NCBI GenBank assembly: GCA_030267965.1
Contig: BRYA01000069.1
Location: 1-22,521, forward strand
DNA: 22,521 nt
Origin: Triparma columacea
Taxonomy: Eukaryota; Sar; Bolidophyceae; Parmales; Triparmaceae
Direction: 5' to 3'
This document shows positions 1 through 8,376 of this stretch, piece by piece. The position numbers and the translations under genes were made by a program. The number at the start of each line of letters is the position of its first letter. The first letter of the stretch is position 1. The notes beneath the pieces are model-generated. The model ran no database searches. It was given only the letters and a program-made list of their open reading frames with translations, and was not told where the DNA came from.

Positions 1-112
1 GTTAGGCATCTAACCTGGGTTAGGCATCTAACCTGGGTTAGGCATCTAACCTGGGTTAGGCATCTAACCTGGGTTAGGCATCTAACCTGGGTTAGGCATC
101 TAACCCTAACCA
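1..112. repeat. 18-bp telomere-like tandem repeat at the left edge
   Basis: Five perfect copies of GTTAGGCATCTAACCTGG (1-90) and a sixth partial copy that runs into CTAACCCTAACC (about 101-112). Each unit contains GGTTAG and CTAACC, the two strands of a TTAGGG-type telomere motif, separated by GCAT, so every unit is an imperfect hairpin. The plain CCCTAA-like stretch that follows has the orientation expected for the left end of a chromosome. I read it as telomere-associated or derived from telomere repeats; a true terminal array cannot be proven because the window begins inside it. Confidence 0.75.
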
Positions 113-839
113 CTCGCCTAACCAGTGAAAAAGTAACGCTTATCGTATCCTACACACACACACACATATACACACCTTCAAACACACTTACAAACACACA
201 CACACCATATCACCTCATACCCTCCTCTCTTCTACTCTCCTCTTTCACTCCTCTCACTCCTTTTCACAACTACACTCAACCTCCTTTTATTCATCTACAT
301 ACACATCTACTACACTTACACACATCATTTCACCTTACACCTTCCTCTCTTCTACCCTCAACCCTTAAATCCTTTCACTTCTCTCCAAAACTACAATCAC
401 CCTCCTAATTCATCTTCATACACATCTTCTACGCTTACACACATTATTTCACCTCTACCTTCCTCTCTTTTTCTCTCAACCAATAACTTCTTTCTACAAC
501 CACACTCTCCTTCCTTTAATTCATCCCCATACACATCCACTACACTTCCATTATACTCACAATCACTATAACACTGCCACAACTTTCCAAAATCTCATAC
601 AAATCTACTACACATCCTCAATACCCACAAACCACTTTAACACTCACTTTTCTTTCTTCTCCACTTCCAAAATACTCACAAACCACTTTAACACTCCTAC
701 AACACATCAACTCCACTTCTCAAATACTCACAAAACACTATAACACTCCCACATACTTAACAAACACCTAAAAACACATTATAATCATAACTATACCAAA
801 TCAAATCAATTTTCCCTACAATTGTTGCTGCCTTATTAG
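113..839. repeat. Subtelomeric low-complexity tract, nearly G-free on + strand
   Basis: No gene is supported here. From 146 to 823 the + strand has only two G bases (433 and 576). The tract starts with CA-rich sequence (about 151-205). It continues with degenerate repeats of roughly 105-120 bp, recognisable by a core like CATACACATCTACTACACTTACACA near 295-325, 415-445 and 525-550. Shorter repeats of an AATACTCACAAACCACTTTAACACTC-like core follow near 620, 670 and 725. A 61-codon open frame on the minus strand (397-582) is a by-product of this composition. The 3' UTR of the following minus-strand gene may enter this tract. Confidence 0.7.
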
Positions 840-3800
840 TCACTTTCCATCCTCATCATCTACCGGAAAAACACTGCTTACTTTACCCTTCCCACCTCCT
901 ACCCTTATAATGTCACCACCATCAGCAACTCCAACACTTGCTCTCTTAATGCTTGCTCCCAAAGCACCTGCTATACCACCCTCAGCATCAGCACCAACAC
1001 TTGCTCTCCTCACACTCTCTCTCCTTCTAGCATCTCCATCTCCTGAAATAAAATCTACAGGTACTTTAGCCTTCATCACATCAGTAAACCATTCTGGCTG
1101 CTCCCCTTCCCATTTACCCCAGTTTGACTCAACCCATTTCTTAATTTCTCCTTCAATTGCGACCCAGTGATGCCTTGATGTTCTGAAGACATTAAACTTT
1201 GTTGCATCATTTTTTCCTTCAAGGAAAAATGCCATTGACATATCCTTTGATCTTTGTGTACTCCAGAAGGTGTGCCAGTACTTCTTCTCAATGTTCAAAA
1301 AGAAGACAGCAAAGCATATGGTAGTTACTGGTGTGAAGTTATTTGCAATTGATGATGCAATATCGATTGCATGTTCGTCAACATTAGTTGAAGCTAAATA
1401 TATTGACACTGGTAAGCTTGCCATGGTCAACACAAGACCAAACAACCAGTATGCTCCCCCAACTTCATTAGGATGTCTATAGTGTACCATTGAAGTGAAG
1501 TCTACAATGATCTTTATAATCACTCTCGTTAGAATGCTACTCACAATTTCTAGGTTTCCCCCCAATGGTAACCAGTACCAGAAGTCACCCCTCAATATCT
1601 TCATGAACATGTACAGACCAAGGTCAGCTCCGATGTAAAGAAAGGCCCAACTACCTCCCATCAACCCAAGAAGAACTATTGTTGTACACCTTATTAGAAG
1701 CATTCCTGCAGTGAACAGCAACATGGACACAAATACTACTGTTCTCTTGCTTGCCTTTGCTGGTATATACCCATAGAAGTCTGGTATCATTTCTCTCTTA
1801 GCAGGGTTTGTGTCCCAGTCATAACTAATTGTTGCTGAGGCAAAACCTGTGGTAATTGCTGACACTGCAAGTGAAAGCCATGCTGAAGTTCCAACCTCTT
1901 TGTCACTTGTTGCTATTGCCATAAGTTGGATGATCACTCCAGGGATTGCCTCAGCAAACATCTCAATACATTTCATGAATGTCATCTCTGTCAAGGCATC
2001 AATTGCTTGCCCAGCCTCTTGCTTTTCTCCCTTTGCAACCCTGTAAGCATCAACTGCAGGCTTGAACCCTATTAAAATAGGAAAGGACTCCATCAGAACC
2101 CTCTTAATCCCTAACTTCCTATTCTGTCCCCAAACAACAAGTATTTGAATCCCTATTGACACTGCCAAACTTGCCAAAGAAGCCTTAAAGTACCCATACT
2201 TCTCATCATCCCAAAACATGTACGTCACATACACATCAGTCAGCAAATCTGCCATACTTGTGATAGCACCAACAGTTACCCTAGCCTTCAACCCCCAAGG
2301 AACCTCCTCAAAAAGCCTGTAGCTAATTGTCTCAAGCATAGGTCTGAACCATTCATACTCCTTATCAAGCTCCTGTAGTGCAGGGAAATTTAATATGAAT
2401 GCATCAACAGCAGCATTTGGCTGAGTATTGATAGCCAAACTCCTCGCTAGAGACTCACCAATCTCCCTTCCATCCTTATCTCCTAGCTTAACAGCCTTAC
2501 CCTCTACCTTCCTCAACTTGCACAGCTTGTTTTTGACAACGGCGCCAAGCATTGGTGTGACAAACACATATTTCTCTGCAGCCTGTCTCAGAACATAGTT
2601 TGACCCAATAAATGGCCTCACTGCTTCCTCCTTTGTCATTCCCTTTTTCCTAAAACTCAATGCAACCAACAGTTGCTCACCCAACAACTTTCCTATTAGT
2701 TTAGGATCTAAATCTGCATAGTCTTGTGTAGTATTATTCACAGCTAGTGATGCAATCAGTGCGCCTCCATTGTCCAAGCCAACACTTGCTCTCCTAATAC
2801 TTGCTCTCAAAGTACCTGCTAGACCACCCTCAGCTTCAGCATCAACACTTGCTCTCCTAACACTCTCTCTTCTTCTAGCATCTCCATCTGATGGAATAAA
2901 ATCTACAGGTACTTTAGCCTTCATGACAGCAGTAAACCACTCTGGCTGCTCCTCTTCCCATTTAACCCAGTTTAAGCCAACCCATTTCTTTATTTCTCCT
3001 TCAATCGAGACCCACTGATGCCTTGAGTTATCTAAAACCTTAAACTTTACTGCTTCACTTTCTTCTTCAAGAAAAAAGGCCATTGAATATTCCTTGCCTT
3101 TCTGTGTGCTCAAGAAGGTGTGCCAGTACTTCCTCTCAATGTTCAAAAAGAAGACAGCAAAGCATATGGTAGTTATTGGAATGAAATACTTCACAATTGA
3201 TGATGCAATATCAATTGCTCTCTCATCAACATAAGGTGAAGCTAAATATATTGACACTGGCAGACTTACCATTGTCAACACAAAACCAAACAACCAGTAC
3301 ACTCCCCCAACTTCATTAGGATGTCGCAACTGCGCAAGTGAAGTGAAGTCTGTGATGATCTTTATAATCACTCTGAATAGAATACTAGTCACAATCTCTA
3401 TGTTTCCTCCCAATGGCAACCAGTACCAGAAGTCTCCCCTCAATATCTTAACCAACATGTACAGCCCAAGGTCGACCCCAATGTAAAGAAAGGCCCAACT
3501 ACCTCCCATCAACCCAAGAAGAACTATTGTTGTACACCTTATTAGAAGCATTCCTGCAGTGAACAGCAACATGGACACAAACACTACTGTTCTCTTGCTC
3601 GCTTTTGCAGGTATATACCCATAGAAGTCCGGTGTTGCTTCTCTCTTATCAGGGTCTGTGTCCCAGTCATAACTAATTGTTGCAGAAGCAAAACCTGTTG
3701 TAATTGCTGACACTGCAAGTGAAAGCCATGCTGAAGTTCCAACCTCTTTGTCACTTGTTGCTATTGCCATAAGTTGGATGATCACTCCAGGAATTGCCTC

Positions 3801-6800
3801 AGCAAACATCTCAAGCAGTTTCATAACTGTCAACTCTGCCATAGCATCAAATGATTGTCCAGCCTCTTGTTTTTCTCCCTTTGCTACCCTGTAAGCATCA
3901 ACTGCAGGCTTAAACCCTATTAAAATAGGAAACCATTCCTTAAGCAACCTCTTCAACCCCAACTTCCTGTTCTGTCCCCAAACAATAAGCATCTGAAGAC
4001 CAATTGACACTACTAAACTTGCCAAAGAAGCCTCAAAGTACCCATACTTCTTATCTTTCCAAAACTTATGTGTCACATACACATCAGTCAGCAAATCGAC
4101 CATGCTTGTCGCAGCACCCACAGTAACTCTTGCCTTTAAGCCTAAGGTAGACTTCATGAATAGTTTCATAACTATCTCCTCAAGCATGGGCCTTAACCAT
4201 GCTTGTTCATTCATGGCTTCTTGTACTTCAGTGAACTGATGGGCCCACTCATCTACAGCATGAGCAGCAGTCAAAGTAGTCAACATGACTCCTGTCATTG
4301 CACTCCCAATCTCCCACCCCCTGGCTTCCTCCTCACTCTTATCATCTCCCTCATTTGTTGCTCTCCTTTTAAATTTGTTCATAACCACAGCATATAGCAT
4401 AGTTCTCATGAAACCATGCTGCTCTGTAATCTCTCTCAGTGCCCTATTGGCGGCAATAAATTGCCTCACAGCCTCTACTTTACTGTCCCCTATTTTCCTT
4501 TTCTTCACTCTCTCCATTAGCTGCTCTCCAAACCTCCTCCCATCCTGTTCCCCTGCTTCAGTACTCTTGAGCAGATTATCAAAGTAGTGAGCAGCATCAG
4601 TTGCCATGCCCAGGTGCTTAACTACACTCTGTTTGCTAAAAGCTTTTCCTAACCCCTCCTGTCTAGTCATCATTTCAACGTCTGTCTTCATCTGGCCAGC
4701 CTTTGAGAACCTTACAGCTGTGAGATGCCCTTCGTGTTCAACGGTGATTACAAGTGTGTTGTTGTTAACTCTGTGAATCACAAGCTTGGATTCAAGTCCA
4801 CTTTTAAGGCCCCAGAAGAATGCTGCAACTTCCTTGTGGGATGCTTTCACAGTTATTGAAGTCTTCCCCCATCCCATCCCCTTCTCTGCCTTTATCAATG
4901 TCTGTCCAGACAATGCACTATTGATCTCTTGAGCTCCGTCAATCTCGTCAAAGTGACTTTCAATCCCTGGTGCTCCCTCAATTGCAATCTCCTCAAACTT
5001 TTTGATGAGCTGCTGCCTATTGAAGAATTCATTCTCTTTGCTTTTGTCAAACTTCTTCCTAAGGTCAGAGACTGATGCAAGGAATTTTGGTGCAATCTTG
5101 TTCATGATAGAAGAGTAGAAATTACCACCAAGATCTACCTTTGTTGTGAAACTCACTGATGTTTGTGGCACATCTCCAATAGGGTCAAGTGGCTCAAATA
5201 CCCAGACTGTGTGAATCTTTACTAAAACATTCCCAGCCTTCACTGGAAAGTCTACCTGAAGTTCTTCCGTGTCTTTTACATCAATGACAACTTTGCCGCT
5301 ATCTTCTTTGTACCAGGTAACTTTACTCCTCAAATAACGAGGAGCAAACCCAGGGATGCCAAGATTCCTTGTTGTGATGTAGTAGAGAGTGTGAGCATTG
5401 GTTATTTTGATATGGTACTCAGTGATCCCTCGCTCCTTTGAAGTTTTACGGAATTCTCTTGAATCCAAATAGAACTCATAGGCAGCACACTCCCCCACAC
5501 TCGCATCAACCACAGTAGTGGCTGATCCAGTGCAAAGACTTTCCCCATCAACATGAACTAGCTTCATCTTGACCCTCTCATCAGGACTCTTCAGATCATC
5601 AAAGTTCTTATCCACCTTGCTCTTCTCATAGAACTTCTTCCCCTTCCTGATTGCACCCTTCTCCTCGTCGGTATAATCTTGGTGTTCATTCTTGATAATG
5701 TTGGCAAGAGAGGCCAGTGCAGCTTTATCGACCTCTTCATCCTGCTTGAAGGAATCCCTGAGTACTGCTATCGTACTTAGTGCTCGTGGTATTGTTCTAT
5801 TGATAACGTTTACTGGAATATACCCCCCTGCATCCATAAAGTGGGTCAATGTAAGTTTACATCGGTGAACACCATTATGATCCTTAATGTTCTTGGCAGT
5901 GAGAATGCCACTTGTTGTAGCTTTCACAAGCTTTCCTAGATTTCCCCCATAGTCTACGTGCTCTTTAGCTGGGACAAAGGCTACAGACATTGTGTTGTCG
6001 TGCTGTTCTTTATGCCATACATATCTCATCACAAATTCTCTTTTGTGAAGAGGGAAGTGAAGTCTCTTGACTGTTACAAACAGCTTCTCGTTTACCCTTG
6101 CCTTGCCACCCTTCCTGATCTCCAGCCTTGCAGGCTCCCCTTCCTCTTTGCTCTTTAGCATCCTCTCTCTGCTGCAGAATTCAAAGAACCAAGCAGCTGC
6201 TTCCTCGGCTGAGCAGTCGGCAACACACTTGGCTCTCCCAAAACCGAGTGTCTCTTTCCCTTTCTCCTGCTGCCTGTACTTGATCTTCATCTTAATTCCC
6301 TCATAAGGTGACTTGAGAGGCCCCCACCCTTCTTCATCCTCCCCACCAAAGAGCTTCTCCAACTCCCCAAACACCTTCTTCTGGTCCTCCTCCAACTCAA
6401 CGCCCTCCTTCATCCTCTCCACCAAGGCCCACCTGACCTCAGCATCAACTTCCTTCCCGTTCCTCCTGAACTTCTTCTGCAACCTGTTGGCCTCAACAAG
6501 CTGACTCTTTGCAAGGTAGTCAATTGCTTTGTCCATCAGTGTCTTTTGAAGGCCTTGGAAATGCAGATTGACAGTCTGAATGCGTGTCACCCTACAGACA
6601 TTTGGAGCAATCTCATTGAAGAAGTAGACACCTTTAGTCTCTGCCAGCACAAATCCTTCCTTACTGACGTCCTTGAAGCCTCCTCCAGGGTACTCTGTCA
6701 GTGGCACAAAAGCTAACATGTAGGAAGTCTGGCCATTCTCAAGTTTGACTTCCTTCCACACAAACCAATTCTCAAATAGTCGATTGGTGGCTGCAGGGAC

Positions 6801-8042
6801 CTTCACGCCCAAATGATAGTGCATGCTTCTAGTTCCCTCAAAATCATTCCTGATCACCCATGGTAAGTTCCCATTATTTTTGAAGTGCTCCTTGGAATAC
6901 TCAAATGTGTCAAGCAGAAATTCCTCTGCCAATACACCCTTTGCTGACTTGTTCACAGTGACCCCAAAGGCTCCCCACACCTTGTCCCCCTCTCTCCACA
7001 GGAACTTGTCAATGCCCTCCTTCAGTGTCCCCTTGACTCTTTTCCCCTTTGTGTGAAGTTCCTTCTCCAGCTTCCCAACCCCCTCCAACATTGCCTCCTC
7101 CTCTCTTGTCAGAGGCGGTGCCCTTGGCATGACCTCCTCCACAAAGTGCCTTTTCCTCCTCGTATCAATGAGACCAGGCTGTCTGAACTTCTTCCTGACC
7201 TCCTCCATGATACCCTTTACTACTGCATACGCAGCCTTGACGTCTCCCTTCTTGATCCTGCCGCTGTTCCAGCCTTCAACCCTAGATCCACGAGATCTCA
7301 CACTCTTGAAAGTAGGACGCGCACTCTTGAAAGTAGGGCGCACACTCTTATATCTTGGGCGCGCACTCTTTGAGCTTTTGTTTGTGCGAACATCAACTTC
7401 TGGTTTCATCTCTGTTACCCTCTCCTCTGCCTTGAGAGTCCCCACCATGGTGACTGCACTTTGTCCAAACCCAAAATCAGTGAAGCTGAGCTCCCCCTCA
7501 ATGACACCTCGCTTGACAGTCTTGGTATTTGTTAACGCTAGAATTTCGACAAGCATCGCAGTTGCCTCCTCAGAAAGGTCATCCTCATCAAGTGGTGCCA
7601 ACACCATAATGTTCGTCGATTCGTCGGGAGAGACGACGCTGACGTCGAGGAGAAATTCGACAAACTTATTCCCCCTGCCGTAGTGCTGCCAGTAGACGAG
7701 TCTGTGAATTGCTCCTTCCTCTTCGTCGTGCTCCTGGAGGGTCTTCCTTCGGAAATTTCCCTGCTCACAATCAGTGAGGAGAAAGTCAATGATCTTGTCG
7801 CGCTCGTCGTGGAAAACACCAGCGAGCTCCACAACTTTCACATCGTCGCCGGTGGAAGTGTCGATGAGGCCTTCAACGGCTCCTCTCTCCTCAAGAAGCT
7901 TCACAAGTTCACCTTGCTCGGGTCCAAGAGCTGTACAATTGATATCTACGGGGGCGTGTATTGCGGAGGGTGTGTGATTGGGGCTGGAGAACAGCTGCGG
8001 GGGGTCTTTATTCCTGACGGTGTTGTGAAGATCTGCTCTCAT
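840..8042 (-). CDS. Giant multi-START-domain protein with duplicated XK-related-like membrane module
   Basis: Uninterrupted 2400-residue ORF. Start is the first in-frame ATG (8040-8042) but the frame is open further upstream (see 8043-8233), so the true protein is probably longer. Residues 222-252 form a basic repeat of KS(A/V)RP units. Residues about 320-520, 580-770 and 815-1000 resemble START lipid-binding domains: each has a strand-rich stretch, a conserved FVP or similar block, a GG motif (YPGGG, DYGGN, DLGGN) and a long C-terminal helix. A fourth, weaker one lies at about 1040-1160. Residues 1168-1783 and 1784-2386 are two copies of a module with multiple membrane segments. DLLTDVYVTHKFW followed by a long helix, and FAEAIPGVIIQLMAI, recall XK-related (XKR) scramblase-family proteins; this assignment is inference. 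Each module ends in a soluble tail with RRASV motifs. Likely role: membrane-anchored lipid binding or transfer; substrate unknown. The whole ORF is one exon, in contrast to its proposed microexon 5' end. Confidence 0.85.
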   Translation of the reverse strand: MRADLHNTVRNKDPPQLFSSPNHTPSAIHAPVDINCTALGPEQGELVKLLEERGAVEGLIDTSTGDDVKVVELAGVFHDERDKIIDFLLTDCEQGNFRRKTLQEHDEEEGAIHRLVYWQHYGRGNKFVEFLLDVSVVSPDESTNIMVLAPLDEDDLSEEATAMLVEILALTNTKTVKRGVIEGELSFTDFGFGQSAVTMVGTLKAEERVTEMKPEVDVRTNKSSKSARPRYKSVRPTFKSARPTFKSVRSRGSRVEGWNSGRIKKGDVKAAYAVVKGIMEEVRKKFRQPGLIDTRRKRHFVEEVMPRAPPLTREEEAMLEGVGKLEKELHTKGKRVKGTLKEGIDKFLWREGDKVWGAFGVTVNKSAKGVLAEEFLLDTFEYSKEHFKNNGNLPWVIRNDFEGTRSMHYHLGVKVPAATNRLFENWFVWKEVKLENGQTSYMLAFVPLTEYPGGGFKDVSKEGFVLAETKGVYFFNEIAPNVCRVTRIQTVNLHFQGLQKTLMDKAIDYLAKSQLVEANRLQKKFRRNGKEVDAEVRWALVERMKEGVELEEDQKKVFGELEKLFGGEDEEGWGPLKSPYEGIKMKIKYRQQEKGKETLGFGRAKCVADCSAEEAAAWFFEFCSRERMLKSKEEGEPARLEIRKGGKARVNEKLFVTVKRLHFPLHKREFVMRYVWHKEQHDNTMSVAFVPAKEHVDYGGNLGKLVKATTSGILTAKNIKDHNGVHRCKLTLTHFMDAGGYIPVNVINRTIPRALSTIAVLRDSFKQDEEVDKAALASLANIIKNEHQDYTDEEKGAIRKGKKFYEKSKVDKNFDDLKSPDERVKMKLVHVDGESLCTGSATTVVDASVGECAAYEFYLDSREFRKTSKERGITEYHIKITNAHTLYYITTRNLGIPGFAPRYLRSKVTWYKEDSGKVVIDVKDTEELQVDFPVKAGNVLVKIHTVWVFEPLDPIGDVPQTSVSFTTKVDLGGNFYSSIMNKIAPKFLASVSDLRKKFDKSKENEFFNRQQLIKKFEEIAIEGAPGIESHFDEIDGAQEINSALSGQTLIKAEKGMGWGKTSITVKASHKEVAAFFWGLKSGLESKLVIHRVNNNTLVITVEHEGHLTAVRFSKAGQMKTDVEMMTRQEGLGKAFSKQSVVKHLGMATDAAHYFDNLLKSTEAGEQDGRRFGEQLMERVKKRKIGDSKVEAVRQFIAANRALREITEQHGFMRTMLYAVVMNKFKRRATNEGDDKSEEEARGWEIGSAMTGVMLTTLTAAHAVDEWAHQFTEVQEAMNEQAWLRPMLEEIVMKLFMKSTLGLKARVTVGAATSMVDLLTDVYVTHKFWKDKKYGYFEASLASLVVSIGLQMLIVWGQNRKLGLKRLLKEWFPILIGFKPAVDAYRVAKGEKQEAGQSFDAMAELTVMKLLEMFAEAIPGVIIQLMAIATSDKEVGTSAWLSLAVSAITTGFASATISYDWDTDPDKREATPDFYGYIPAKASKRTVVFVSMLLFTAGMLLIRCTTIVLLGLMGGSWAFLYIGVDLGLYMLVKILRGDFWYWLPLGGNIEIVTSILFRVIIKIITDFTSLAQLRHPNEVGGVYWLFGFVLTMVSLPVSIYLASPYVDERAIDIASSIVKYFIPITTICFAVFFLNIERKYWHTFLSTQKGKEYSMAFFLEEESEAVKFKVLDNSRHQWVSIEGEIKKWVGLNWVKWEEEQPEWFTAVMKAKVPVDFIPSDGDARRRESVRRASVDAEAEGGLAGTLRASIRRASVGLDNGGALIASLAVNNTTQDYADLDPKLIGKLLGEQLLVALSFRKKGMTKEEAVRPFIGSNYVLRQAAEKYVFVTPMLGAVVKNKLCKLRKVEGKAVKLGDKDGREIGESLARSLAINTQPNAAVDAFILNFPALQELDKEYEWFRPMLETISYRLFEEVPWGLKARVTVGAITSMADLLTDVYVTYMFWDDEKYGYFKASLASLAVSIGIQILVVWGQNRKLGIKRVLMESFPILIGFKPAVDAYRVAKGEKQEAGQAIDALTEMTFMKCIEMFAEAIPGVIIQLMAIATSDKEVGTSAWLSLAVSAITTGFASATISYDWDTNPAKREMIPDFYGYIPAKASKRTVVFVSMLLFTAGMLLIRCTTIVLLGLMGGSWAFLYIGADLGLYMFMKILRGDFWYWLPLGGNLEIVSSILTRVIIKIIVDFTSMVHYRHPNEVGGAYWLFGLVLTMASLPVSIYLASTNVDEHAIDIASSIANNFTPVTTICFAVFFLNIEKKYWHTFWSTQRSKDMSMAFFLEGKNDATKFNVFRTSRHHWVAIEGEIKKWVESNWGKWEGEQPEWFTDVMKAKVPVDFISGDGDARRRESVRRASVGADAEGGIAGALGASIKRASVGVADGGDIIRVGGGKGKVSSVFPVDDEDGK
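885..2693 (-). repeat. Internal duplication, C-terminal copy (module B)
   Basis: Second copy of the membrane module within the giant ORF, encoding about residues 1784-2386. It aligns with module A at a constant offset of 1848 nt (616 residues). Two blocks are identical base for base: 1633-1733 matches 3481-3581 (101 nt) and 1852-1943 matches 3700-3791 (92 nt). The N-terminal part of the module (about 2400-2690) has diverged much more. Confidence 0.85.
2694..4541 (-). repeat. Internal duplication, first copy (module A)
   Basis: First copy of the duplicated membrane module, encoding about residues 1168-1783, with hydrophobic segments near residues 1337-1356, 1410-1427, 1437-1455, 1484-1530, 1580-1603 and 1619-1637. 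A soluble tail follows with a conserved Trp-rich patch (about 1677-1703) and the Arg/Ser motifs near 1722-1753. Same reading frame and phase as module B, with no frame break at the junction. Confidence 0.85.
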
Positions 8043-8233
8043 GGACTGAGCGGCAGTAACGTGGCTGACAGTAGCAAGACCGACTGTCGTGCAGCCGGGA
8101 GTCGCGCATTCGACGGCAGGCGGTGTAGCGCTTAGATATTTCTCGGTTGCAACTGGACAGTCAATGGGATCGCCAGAAATGACGGAGTTGACATTTTCAA
8201 ACCCAGGTTGAAGTTGAGGAGGGCAAGAAATTT
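8043..8233 (-). CDS. Probable in-frame 5' extension of the START-protein exon
   Basis: Upstream of the ATG at 8042 the same frame stays open to an in-frame TGA near 8285 without another ATG. The stretch reads as a Pro/Thr/Ser-rich, probably disordered segment. A plausible splice acceptor (CCTCCAG on the minus strand, AG at 8235-8234) would start the exon at 8233, in a phase that accepts one base from an upstream exon. A second acceptor of the same phase would start it at 8152. Both phases equal that of the microexons at 8377-11371. If no splicing occurs this is simply 5' UTR. Confidence 0.5.
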
Positions 8234-8376
8234 CTGGAGGTTTTGGGGGGTGGGAGTTTTTGGTGGATAAAGGTCAAAATAAGGCAAAATCTTAAACTCC
8301 CTCAAAACGGCTTGCCAGCCCTCCCCTGAACAATTAATATAACCTACTGTTCGTCTACACGACTACGCAAACTCAC

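Noticed and set aside
1..112. CRISPR-like array
   Set aside because: Units abut without spacers and contain telomere motifs; the surrounding genes are eukaryotic.
910..7834. Many open frames of 60 to 184 codons opposite the giant ORF
   Set aside because: They are low-complexity Ser/Leu/Pro-rich shadows of the minus-strand coding sequence, without domains.
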